Positions 1-6,597 of a stretch of DNA of 7,333 bases are shown piece by piece. The stretch's first letter is position 1. Each line of letters begins with the position of its first letter. The position numbers and the translations under genes were made by a program. The notes under the pieces were generated by a model, which saw nothing but the letters and a program-made list of their open reading frames with translations, did not search any database and was not told where the DNA came from. The stretch comes from an uncultured Clostridia bacterium. Lineage in GTDB: Bacteria > Bacillota > Clostridia > Oscillospirales > Ruminococcaceae. The stretch lies in contig CANCXY010000174.1 of assembly GCA_947381875.1 (NCBI GenBank), forward strand, positions 1-7,333. Direction: 5' to 3'.

Positions 1-35
1 GCGCCTCTGGGCAGGTGTGGGCGGCAGCCCACCCG

Positions 36-2174
36 TCAGCCGAGCAGACGCGCGGCCTGCGCCACGAGCGCGCAGAGGGTAAGGCCTGCGGCGGTCGGGA
101 GGAGCGCCGCCGCCGCTGTCCAGCGCCAGCTTTGCGTCTCTTTGTGGATGGTGAGGCAGGTGGTGGAACACGGCCAGTGCATCAGGGAAAAGAGCATGGT
201 GCAGACGGCTGTCACCCAGGTCCAACCGTTTTCTACGAGCAGCGCGCGCATGGCCGCGAGGTCGTTCATCTCCACCAGGCCGCCCGCCGCGAGGTAGGAC
301 ATCAGAATGATGGGCACTACAATTTCGTTGGCCGGGAATCCGAGGATGAATGCCAGAAGGATTACGCCGTCAAGGCCGAAGAAGCGTGCCGCCGGGTCGA
401 GGAACGCGGCGCACCGCGCAAGCAGCGTCTGTCCGCCCGTTGTGATATTCGCCATGCACCAGATCAGCACGCCCGCCGGGGCGGCTACGGCGGCGGCGCG
501 CCCCAGGACAAACAGCGTGCGGTCACATACGGAACGCACCAGCACTTTCCCGATCTGCGGGCGGCGGTAGGGCGGCAGTTCCAGCGTGAACGAGGATGGA
601 ACGCCTTTCAGGACGGTGCGGGACAACAGGCGCGATACCACAAACGTTGCGCCGACGCCCAGCAGCACAAGCCCTGTGAGCAGCGCCGCCGAGGCCAAAG
701 ACGCGCCCCACCCGCCCGAAGTGCCGACGAAGAACATCGTCAGGATGGCAATGAGCGTGGGGAAACGGCCATTGCAGGGCACAAAGTTGTTGGTTAAAAT
801 CGCGACAAGGCGCTCGCGGGGGGAATCTATGATGCGGCAGCCCACCACGCCCGCCGCGTTACAGCCGAAGCCCATTGCCATTGTGAGCGCCTGTTTGCCG
901 CAGGCGCGGCACTTCTGGAAGCAGTGGTCCAGGTCGAACGCCACACGCGGCAGATAGCCGAGGTCTTCCAAAAGCGTGAAAAGCGGGAAGAAGATAGCCA
1001 TCGGCGGCAACATGACAGAGACGACCCACGCAAGTACCCGATATGCCCCGTCAATCAGCACGCCGCACAGCCACGGCGGCGCGCACAGGCCCTCCAATCC
1101 CGCCCGGAGATGGTCGCCGAGGCGGAACAGCACGCCGGCCAAAAGCTGGGAGGGCATGTTTGCGCCGGTGATCGTCAGCCAGAAAACGGCCATCAGCAGG
1201 CAGAGCATCAGGGGAATGCCAAACCATCGGCTGGTGACCACGCGGTCGATCTGCCCGTCCCGGCGCTGGCGTGCCGTGGGCCTGCTGCATACGGCGTCCG
1301 CGCATACCTCCTGCGCGGCGGTCACGACGGCACGCACAATGGCGTCCCGCAGGGCTGCCGCTTCGTACCCGCTCTGTGCAAGGTCCTGCCACGCCTGCGC
1401 CAGGGTGCGCACAATGGCGGGGTGGCTGCGCAGAGAAACGCCTACATATTGTTCGATGCCCCCGCACAGTGCCGCGTCCCCTTCCAGCAGGCGCAGTGCC
1501 AGCCAGCGCGGCGCAAGGCGGCTGCCGGGGACGGCGCTCTCCACAGCGGGCGTAAGCAGGGAGAGCGCTTTTTCAATGGGCGCGGGGTATGTGACCTGCA
1601 TGGCTTGCGGCGGCGCGCCGCGCACGACCTGTGACACCGCGTCCATCAGGCTGTCCAGCCCCTGCCTCGTGCGGGCGGCGGTGGGCACGACAGGCACGCC
1701 CAGCCGCTCCTTCAGCAGGGACAGGCATGGCGTGATGCCGCGTGCGCGCGCTTCGTCCATCAAGTTGAGGCATAGTACGACGCGGGGCGTGATCTCCATT
1801 GTTTGCAGTGCTAAGTTCAAATTGCGTTCCAGGCTGGACGCGTCGCATACCACAATCACCGCGTCCGCGCCGCCAAAACAGAGGAAATCGCGCGCGGCCT
1901 CCTCCTCGGCGGAGTGCGCCAACAGCGAATAGCTGCCCGGTGTGTCTACCAGTGTATAGCTTATACCCCCTGCCTCGCAGTATCCCTGCGCGCTTGCTAC
2001 TGTCTTTCCGGGCCAATTTCCTGTATGCTGATGCAAATTGGTCAACGCATTGAACACCGTGGATTTCCCCACATTGGGGTTGCCCGCCAGCGCGACGGTA
2101 AAATCCGTCTCACGCTGTTTCGCGGCAAGCCGCGCCGCATCTTTTCGGACAGACGCCCCGCTCATCAAGCTCAT
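36..2174 (-). CDS. feoB: FeoB, ferrous iron transport GTPase/permease
   Basis: Membrane protein that imports Fe(II), with a cytosolic G-protein domain fused to a permease domain. Visible motifs in the 712 residues: G1 GNPNVGKS at 31-38, the GKTV segment with the expected G2 threonine at 58, G3 DTPG at 77-80 and G4 NLMD at 137-140. A helical linker region follows, then hydrophobic segments from about 315 to the end. The permease carries family signatures: LLEDLGYLPRVAF (401-413), GFGCNAAGVVGCR (435-447), NNFVPCNGRFPTL (462-474), PANEIVVPI (614-622) and WPCSTTCLTI (667-676). Length and domain order are normal for FeoB and nothing looks broken. The ATG at 2174 overlaps the feoA stop (ATGA), so translation is probably coupled. 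A GGGGAG ribosome binding site lies 8 nt upstream inside feoA; a second ATG three codons downstream is less well placed. The G+C content is visibly high. Confidence 0.97.
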   Translation of the reverse strand: MSLMSGASVRKDAARLAAKQRETDFTVALAGNPNVGKSTVFNALTNLHQHTGNWPGKTVASAQGYCEAGGISYTLVDTPGSYSLLAHSAEEEAARDFLCFGGADAVIVVCDASSLERNLNLALQTMEITPRVVLCLNLMDEARARGITPCLSLLKERLGVPVVPTAARTRQGLDSLMDAVSQVVRGAPPQAMQVTYPAPIEKALSLLTPAVESAVPGSRLAPRWLALRLLEGDAALCGGIEQYVGVSLRSHPAIVRTLAQAWQDLAQSGYEAAALRDAIVRAVVTAAQEVCADAVCSRPTARQRRDGQIDRVVTSRWFGIPLMLCLLMAVFWLTITGANMPSQLLAGVLFRLGDHLRAGLEGLCAPPWLCGVLIDGAYRVLAWVVSVMLPPMAIFFPLFTLLEDLGYLPRVAFDLDHCFQKCRACGKQALTMAMGFGCNAAGVVGCRIIDSPRERLVAILTNNFVPCNGRFPTLIAILTMFFVGTSGGWGASLASAALLTGLVLLGVGATFVVSRLLSRTVLKGVPSSFTLELPPYRRPQIGKVLVRSVCDRTLFVLGRAAAVAAPAGVLIWCMANITTGGQTLLARCAAFLDPAARFFGLDGVILLAFILGFPANEIVVPIILMSYLAAGGLVEMNDLAAMRALLVENGWTWVTAVCTMLFSLMHWPCSTTCLTIHKETQSWRWTAAAALLPTAAGLTLCALVAQAARLLG

Positions 2175-2434
2175 TCCGATCGCTCCCCTCTGTTCGCTTC
2201 GCGCGCGTCGATCAGCACCCCCGCGGCGTCAGCACCGCGCAGGGCGATCAGCGCGCCCCGGATGCGGTACGCCACAGGGTCGCCCCACGGGCTTTTCAGC
2301 ACGCACTCCACCTGTGTCCCTTCAATCAGGCCGATATCCTGTAAACGGCGGCGCATCGTATCCCGCTGCGTCAACGCCCGAACACGGGCGCGCTCACCCT
2401 CGCGCAGCGCGGCAAGCGTCTCCTGCTGCCCCAT
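2171..2434 (-). CDS. feoA: FeoA, small SH3-like partner of FeoB
   Basis: Small cytosolic protein of the FeoA family, about 87 residues, thought to assist or regulate FeoB. The core is typical: LREGERARV, then MRRRLQDIGLIEGTQVECVLKSPWGDPVAYRIRG split over the middle of the protein, then a closing IALRGADAAGVLI strand. These match the usual FeoA pattern of an RR-L-DLGL-PGT turn followed by SP-GDP-AY-IRG. The frame stays open upstream to about 2557, but I chose the ATG at 2434. The family homology begins there, a GGGGGAG ribosome binding site sits about 9 nt upstream, and the upstream extension would be encoded by non-coding hairpin repeats. It is the first gene of feoAB, with a 4-bp overlap into feoB. 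I found no convincing Fur- or DtxR-type operator or promoter in front of it. Confidence 0.93.
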   Translation of the reverse strand: MGQQETLAALREGERARVRALTQRDTMRRRLQDIGLIEGTQVECVLKSPWGDPVAYRIRGALIALRGADAAGVLIDAREANRGERSE

Positions 2435-2483
2435 GCGGCCACTCCCCCTTTCCCACTCTTGGAAGCTGTGCAATATCTCCCGC

Positions 2484-2565
2484 AGGGGGCGCTGCCCCCT
2501 GAACTCCCGCCACCTTTGAAAAGGTGGACGAAACTTTTCCTTGCCCTCAAATTGCATTTGAGGGC
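2484..2565. repeat. Three tandem hairpins in the feoA leader, likely dispersed repeat element
   Basis: Three perfect inverted repeats follow one another. The first is AGGGGGC/GCCCCCT with a 3-nt loop (2484-2500). The second is CCACCTT/AAGGTGG with a 4-nt loop (2510-2527). The third is GCCCTCAAAT/ATTTGAGGGC with a 3-nt loop (2543-2565). None is followed by a T-run on either strand, so they are not ordinary terminators. The AAAGTTTCGTCCACCTTT-like core resembles an intergenic repeat that I recall from many gut Clostridia genomes; that recollection is not verified here. The block lies inside the probable feoA 5' leader. Confidence 0.65.
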
Positions 2566-2672
2566 TGATAAAGACTGTCGGAAAGATATTAAACGGCCCT
2601 TAGCCAATATATGGCGGCGACGGGAATGGTGTGAGCTTTGAACCGGCGCTGCCCGTATCTGGCAGAAGGCCA

Positions 2673-2706
2673 TTTTTGCATTCACGTCTTTTTTTGCGTT
2701 CACGCC
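2673..2706 (+). repeat. Direct repeat just upstream of the ABC promoter
   Basis: Two 16-nt units, TTTTTGCATTCACGTC (2673-2688) and TTTTTGCGTTCACGCC (2691-2706), match at 14 of 16 positions and start 18 nt apart. The second ends 7 nt before the -35 box of the ABC gene promoter. The position suits a regulator binding site, but no regulator of this gene is present in the window and the function is inferred only from placement. Confidence 0.45.
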
Positions 2707-2713
2707 GCTTTTC

Positions 2714-2742
2714 TTGACATTTTCTTCAAAATCAGGTATTTT
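2714..2742 (+). promoter_or_regulatory. Sigma-A type promoter of the ABC gene
   Basis: A perfect TTGACA (2714-2719) is separated by 17 nt from TATTTT (2737-2742). Transcription would start near 2749, leaving a very short leader whose AGGGAGGG ribosome binding site (2751-2758) lies 8 nt before the ATG at 2767. Confidence 0.75.
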
Positions 2743-2766
2743 ATAGGCAGAGGGAGGGCATGTGGA

Positions 2767-3321
2767 ATGAATCGCTTTGCAAGCAGCATAACAAGGACAA
2801 TTTCTAATACAGCCTTTTATCTTCGCCTTTTGTGGCAGAAGAACAGATCGTATTTTCTGGGCTTTGCCCTGTTGGTGCTGGCTGCCGCCTGCACGCCGTT
2901 GATCGCCGCTATTTTGCCAAAAGTAATGTTGCGCGACCTTCTGGCGAATACCCCGCAAAAATTTTTTGTGGATTTCGCGGTTCTGGCGCTGGTATCCTGC
3001 CTGTGTTCGTTTATCAGCACCTATTATTCCGTAAAAAACAGCGACATTTTTGTGGGCATCGGGTTCCGGCTGAAAGAAAATATTCAGGAGCGCGCTATGA
3101 CAATGCGGTTCGCGCTGACCGAGGACCCCGCCATGCTTACAAAAATCAACGGCGCGATGGCCGCTGTGGATCGGTTTGTGGGCGCGATCCATAATTCCGG
3201 CGCGAGCGTTTTGTCCAACGGGCTGGTTTTAGCGGCCTACTTATGGATGATCGTTTCATTTACAGCCGAAAAGAGGAAAGCGTCACACTGGGCCGGAAAA
3301 AAGAGTATGTGTTTGGGCTGA
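2767..3321 (+). CDS. ABC exporter, N-terminal membrane fragment (frame-disrupted)
   Basis: Encodes 184 residues, of which about the first 164 look like the first three membrane helices of a fused ABC exporter. Hydrophobic segments lie at about 29-52, 67-86 and 145-165, and a cytosolic-loop-like helix pair lies between the second and third. The last 20 residues (from TAEKRK to the stop) are out-of-frame reading of the downstream half, because the same bases in the other frame give the conserved LGRKKEYVFGLMYDYGYGKEIRLYG-type segment. The ATG at 2767 was chosen for its AGGGAGGG ribosome binding site and the promoter immediately upstream. An upstream in-frame TTG at 2638 lies in front of the promoter and is rejected. 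Alone this fragment cannot transport: it lacks half the membrane domain and the ATPase. Confidence 0.75.
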   Translation: MNRFASSITRTISNTAFYLRLLWQKNRSYFLGFALLVLAAACTPLIAAILPKVMLRDLLANTPQKFFVDFAVLALVSCLCSFISTYYSVKNSDIFVGIGFRLKENIQERAMTMRFALTEDPAMLTKINGAMAAVDRFVGAIHNSGASVLSNGLVLAAYLWMIVSFTAEKRKASHWAGKKSMCLG

Positions 3322-4475
3322 TGTATGACTACGGATACGGGAAAGAAATCCGCCTGTATGGTATTCAGGATTGGCTTGTATCTATTTATACTTACTATAA
3401 GAATCAGTACCGCCGTCTGAACCAGCAGATTCAAAACCGGCATTTTATCGCCGCGGCTGTGGATATCCTGTTTACGCTGGTGCGGGAAACGGTTGTGTAT
3501 GTCTATCTTATCTTCCTGTTCACTGGGGGACAGTTGACGGTTGATAATTTTGTTTTGTATACAGGCATCGCGGCCTCGTTTGCCGCCGTCGGCGTCGCCT
3601 TTTCCGGCGCTGTGACCGATTTTGCTGATGCCGTCCGCAACATTGAGGAATACAGGCAGTTTCTTGAACAGGAAGATATGGGCGCGGATGCGGGCGGCAC
3701 ACTGTCTGCGAAAGCTGCTTACACTGTGCGTTTCCAAAACGTATCTTTCCGATACCCCGGCAGTGAAACGTATGTACTGCATAATTTTTCCTATCAGATA
3801 GAAGCCGGGAAACATATCGCCATCGTGGGGTTGAACGGGGCTGGGAAATCTACTTTGATAAAGCTGCTGTGCGGGTTGTACGACCAGTACGATGGGCTTA
3901 TTACAATAGATGATGTGGACATCCGCACGTTGAGCCAGGCAGAGCGCGCCCGTATCTTTGCGGCGGTGTTTCAGGAATCCAAAGTGTTGTCTGCAACGGT
4001 GCTGGAAAATATCACGCTCTCCGAACAGAATACGCCAGAAATGATGGAAAAAGCGACAGAGGCGTTAAAACAAATCGGGTTATATGAACGCATGATGGCC
4101 CTGCCGCAGCAGTTGGAAACGCCCGTCACCCGTGTGATAGCGGACAACGGCGTAGAGTTTTCCGGCGGCGAACGGCAAAAGCTGATGATCGCCAGGGCGC
4201 TGTACAAAAACGGGAGTATTTTGATTTTAGACGAGCCGACAGCCGCCCTTGACCCAATCGCGGAACAGGAGATTTTTGACACGTTCGGGGAAATCAGCGC
4301 CGGGAAAACTGCCTTGCTAATCTCGCATAGGCTGTCGGGTACGAAACAGTGCGACCGGGTGTTTGTGATGGATGACGGGAAAATCACAGAAGCGGGAACG
4401 CATACGGAGCTGATGCAGGCAGAACATGGGATTTACCGTCAGATGTATGAGACGCAGGCAAAACATTATAACTAA
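3243..4475 (+). CDS. ABC exporter, C-terminal membrane and ATPase fragment
   Basis: Continuation of the same exporter in the -1 frame, 410 residues if read from the ATG at 3243. That start has no ribosome binding site and lies inside the preceding frame, so genuine coding homology probably begins around residue 7 (YSRKEE). Membrane helices 5 and 6 lie near 68-93 and 103-125. The nucleotide-binding domain is complete: Walker A GLNGAGKST 196-204, Q-loop Gln244, signature FSGGE 306-310, Walker B ILILDEP 326-332 with the catalytic Glu331, D-loop AALD 334-337 and H-loop His362. The family exports drugs, lipids or peptides as dimers; the substrate cannot be told. No partner ABC gene is adjacent. 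The gene converges on the blaR1-like gene with a hairpin between them. Confidence 0.8.
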   Translation: MDDRFIYSRKEESVTLGRKKEYVFGLMYDYGYGKEIRLYGIQDWLVSIYTYYKNQYRRLNQQIQNRHFIAAAVDILFTLVRETVVYVYLIFLFTGGQLTVDNFVLYTGIAASFAAVGVAFSGAVTDFADAVRNIEEYRQFLEQEDMGADAGGTLSAKAAYTVRFQNVSFRYPGSETYVLHNFSYQIEAGKHIAIVGLNGAGKSTLIKLLCGLYDQYDGLITIDDVDIRTLSQAERARIFAAVFQESKVLSATVLENITLSEQNTPEMMEKATEALKQIGLYERMMALPQQLETPVTRVIADNGVEFSGGERQKLMIARALYKNGSILILDEPTAALDPIAEQEIFDTFGEISAGKTALLISHRLSGTKQCDRVFVMDDGKITEAGTHTELMQAEHGIYRQMYETQAKHYN

Positions 4476-4483
4476 TAAAGCGC

Positions 4484-4509
4484 GCCCCGGACACTGTTGT
4501 GTCCGGGGC
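4484..4509 (-). terminator. Hairpin between convergent genes
   Basis: Perfect 10-bp stem GCCCCGGACA/TGTCCGGGGC with a 6-nt loop, 9 nt past the stop of the minus-strand blaR1-like gene and 8 nt past the stop of the plus-strand ABC gene. On the minus strand it is followed by GCGC and then TTTATTAG, a modest U-rich tail. On the plus strand there is no T-run. It therefore probably ends the blaI-blaR1 transcript and may only block or weakly stop the opposing one. Confidence 0.7.
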
Positions 4510-4518
4510 CGTATCCAT

Positions 4519-6597
4519 TCAGGATTCCTCTAACAAGGCCGTTGCTTCTTCCTCTGTCATAGGAACAACTTCTTGAATCGCATTGTTTTCATCGCGGACG
4601 ATTCGGATATCGATTGTCCCTTTCGGGTTCGTATTCAGCGTGTAAAAAGATTTGTTGGCGCGGATGTCCAGGAAGGTATGAACAAGCTGTCCCTGATAAT
4701 AGTAATCTTTCCCCTCTATGGTAACACCTGCCGCCCGGTACTCCTCTGCCTGTTTTTCTACCCATTCTTTTTCTTCCATTTCGTCCATCAGTTTAACGCT
4801 TTTATCTGTATGCGCATTCAGAATCCCCTCTGCTTCCTCCGGCGTCATAATTTCTACGGTTTTGATTTCCCCGTTTTCCCTCCGGCCAATCATAATATTG
4901 ATCGTTCCTTCCGGGTTTGCATTCAGCACATACTTATCAATTTTATAGTTTTTCTTATCGGTCTGCATATCAAGCAAAACATTTACCAATTCCCCATTAT
5001 AATAATAATTCCTGCCGTCGCTTGTCACGCCAACCTTTTCATAATCTCTGCGCAGTGCCGCGTTCCATTGTTCCTGCAATGCGCTCTTTTCATCGCCTCT
5101 CAGTAACTGATCCAGCAGCGCGCTTTGGAAATTGTTTTTTTCGTCTTCCATCGCCTGATTCAGCCATGTTTCTTTTTCCTCATCCGACATCTGTTCGGCT
5201 ACAATCGAAAAGAAACTGATTTCATCATTTTCATATATCCGCTCTGCAAGCCCCTTCAAAAAATCCCTCGCCTGCGGGTCGTCCGCGTCTTTTCGCTGAT
5301 TCATGCAAATGGAGAAAAAGGCAATGTTTTCATCCGTATAGGTTTTTTGCATCCATGTGCTTTGTTCCGAGGGGTTCAGCTTGGAATATGCAATCTGGAA
5401 CAGCGGCAGGCTGCCCGCATCATAGGCTTCCTGCACCTGTTGAAGGATATTTTCATCACTTGCCGCATATTTTATCCCTGTGCCGTCCACTGAGGCAGGA
5501 TTGCTTCCCGTCTTTGAAAGGGCTGGTACCTGTGGGCCGCTCTCCGCTCCCGATCCAGCCGCCGGGTAAACACCCAGAAACACCGCGCTGACAAGAATGC
5601 CCGCTGTCAGCGCGCCCATCAGGAACCACACCGCCTTTGATCCCTTTCCCAAATCCATCATAGCCGCCAGCCTTTCTTTCAATAGTTGTTTATTTTCACT
5701 CAAGGAGACACCGCCGAGCGGTTCCCTGTATGCCCCGGCAGCAGCCATCGCGTCCAGCAGCGTTTTCCCATACGCCGACGCGTGCTGCCAGCCCATCCGG
5801 GAGAGGACGGCCTCATCACAGGAAAACTCGCATTCCCGCTCTATCTCCCGGCTCATCCGATAGACAAGCGGATTGAACCAGTGCAGGCAGACCGTAACCT
5901 GCACCAGCCATTTGTACACAATATCCAGCCGTTTATAATGCGTCAGCTCGTGCAGGGCGATATAGGAAAACGCCTCCCCGGAAACCGCCGCGCTGGGCAA
6001 AATAATGCAGGGCCGGAAAAAGCCAATCAGCATGGGAGAAGCCGCCATGGGGTTTACAAAAAGCTCTACCGGTTTTTTGACGCCAATTTTTTCTTCTATT
6101 TCCGCGAGCCTGTCCAGCATTCGTGTATCCGATACAGGGACGGCCCCGGCGCGCATATATCGCAGGAAACTTTGGTACGCGGTGATTTTCCTTGTGAGCA
6201 TCAGCAGGAATACCACAAACCAGACGGCGCAGATCCATTCGACTGGCCCTGGGGCTGTTTGAGCGGGCATTATGGGTTCCTCCGCAGTTTCGCTATCCTT
6301 CAGCAACCCTTCTGTGGTTATCGTTCCGGCAGCGGGCAGGTTCACCCTGTCCGGCGCACTCTGCACCACAGGAGCCGTTTGCGCGGAGGCATTTTCTGCA
6401 GCCTGCCACAGCGTACCAATCAGTGTTGTTTCCGGCCCGAATGGGAGCAGCAGGCGCAGGAGGGCAGGAAGCCAGATATAGTAACGCCATTGGCGGCTGA
6501 CTTTCCTCCATAAAAAGCGCCTGCCCGCCAGCAGCCCCAGAATGAGCAGGCCGCCGGAAAGGGACATGGATAAAAACACCTTGACCGCTGTGTTCAT
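4519..6597 (-). CDS. BlaR1/MecR1-like M56 membrane metalloprotease with unusual duplicated sensor region
   Basis: Predicted transmembrane signal transducer of 692 residues. In the BlaR1 family a membrane zinc protease responds to an outside signal by inactivating its partner repressor. Hydrophobic segments lie at about 5-25, 38-55, 119-137 and 321-345. The protease domain carries HELTH at 216-220 and a later glutamate, most likely Glu257 in ExxCDEAV; the 41-residue spacing from His216 matches BlaR1. The extracellular half (346-692) is not penicillin-binding: I find no SxxK motif. It contains two related helical units (about 397-434 and 460-497, sharing FxxxxxxxxxxxEexTWxxxxxxDE-type spacing) and two copies of a roughly 70-residue unit (519-593 and 620-690). 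The latter two share GVT, YYY, G-LV, LD, LN-NP-GTI, REN/RDEN and MT-EEA, about 35 identical positions by eye. The gene overlaps the blaI-like gene by 4 bp (ATGA). The ligand is unknown. Confidence 0.88.
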   Translation of the reverse strand: MNTAVKVFLSMSLSGGLLILGLLAGRRFLWRKVSRQWRYYIWLPALLRLLLPFGPETTLIGTLWQAAENASAQTAPVVQSAPDRVNLPAAGTITTEGLLKDSETAEEPIMPAQTAPGPVEWICAVWFVVFLLMLTRKITAYQSFLRYMRAGAVPVSDTRMLDRLAEIEEKIGVKKPVELFVNPMAASPMLIGFFRPCIILPSAAVSGEAFSYIALHELTHYKRLDIVYKWLVQVTVCLHWFNPLVYRMSREIERECEFSCDEAVLSRMGWQHASAYGKTLLDAMAAAGAYREPLGGVSLSENKQLLKERLAAMMDLGKGSKAVWFLMGALTAGILVSAVFLGVYPAAGSGAESGPQVPALSKTGSNPASVDGTGIKYAASDENILQQVQEAYDAGSLPLFQIAYSKLNPSEQSTWMQKTYTDENIAFFSICMNQRKDADDPQARDFLKGLAERIYENDEISFFSIVAEQMSDEEKETWLNQAMEDEKNNFQSALLDQLLRGDEKSALQEQWNAALRRDYEKVGVTSDGRNYYYNGELVNVLLDMQTDKKNYKIDKYVLNANPEGTINIMIGRRENGEIKTVEIMTPEEAEGILNAHTDKSVKLMDEMEEKEWVEKQAEEYRAAGVTIEGKDYYYQGQLVHTFLDIRANKSFYTLNTNPKGTIDIRIVRDENNAIQEVVPMTEEEATALLEES

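Larger units (their letters stand above)
2435..2766. other. Divergent intergenic region between feoA and the ABC gene
   Basis: This stretch of 332 bases contains no gene I can support. From left to right it holds the feoA ribosome binding site, three consecutive hairpins (2484-2565), an A+T-mixed stretch without recognisable structure (2566-2672), a direct repeat (2673-2706), the promoter for the plus-strand ABC gene (2714-2742) and its ribosome binding site (2751-2758). The feoAB promoter should lie here on the minus strand, but no -35/-10 pair with good spacing stands out. TAATAT and TATATT elements exist near 2590-2615 without matching -35 boxes. Confidence 0.7.
2767..4475 (+). pseudogene. 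Disrupted ABC exporter locus (whole gene)
   Basis: The two overlapping pieces listed separately form one exporter gene whose reading frame changes near 3258. By comparison with the usual architecture of this family (six membrane helices then one ATPase, about 590-600 residues), roughly 25-30 residues are absent at the break. These correspond to membrane helix 4 and the start of its cytosolic extension. A deletion of about 80 bp that is not a multiple of three explains both the gap and the frame change. Promoter, ribosome binding site and ATPase motifs are intact, so the lesion may be recent. A sequencing or assembly error is a possible alternative. Confidence 0.65.

Noticed and set aside
17..32. 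Small hairpin GTGGGC/GCCCAC just past the feoB stop as a terminator
   Set aside because: Only a 6-bp stem, and no T-run on the minus strand within the 16 bases left in the window.
15..1932. Several long plus-strand open frames over the feoB gene, up to 318 codons
   Set aside because: They are by-products of high G+C content opposite feoB. Their translations are Arg/His/Ala-rich without domains, while the minus strand shows all FeoB motifs.
2435..2557. N-terminal extension of FeoA by about 41 residues
   Set aside because: It would be encoded by the hairpin repeats. A good ribosome binding site and family homology support the ATG at 2434.
2566..2640. Fur/DtxR-type box or metal riboswitch in front of feoAB
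   Set aside because: I looked for a GATAATGATAATCATTATC-like dyad, a TTAGG-type dyad and a NiCo-like core on both strands; only weak partial matches such as TTGGCTAA-N4-CGTTTAA, which is not symmetrical.
2638..2766. Upstream TTG start at 2638 for the ABC gene
   Set aside because: It lies in front of the promoter at 2714-2742 and has no ribosome binding site; the ATG at 2767 has both.
2371..3192. 273-codon minus-strand open frame across the intergenic region and ABC gene
   Set aside because: It covers repeats, the promoter and out-of-frame feoA; low-complexity Lys/His/Gln/Arg-rich translation without domains.
3237..3815. 192-codon minus-strand open frame inside the ABC gene
   Set aside because: Shadow of the strongly supported plus-strand ABC coding sequence.
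5686..6513. 275-codon plus-strand open frame opposite the blaR1-like gene
   Set aside because: Antisense shadow of the M56 protease domain, which has an intact zinc site on the minus strand.
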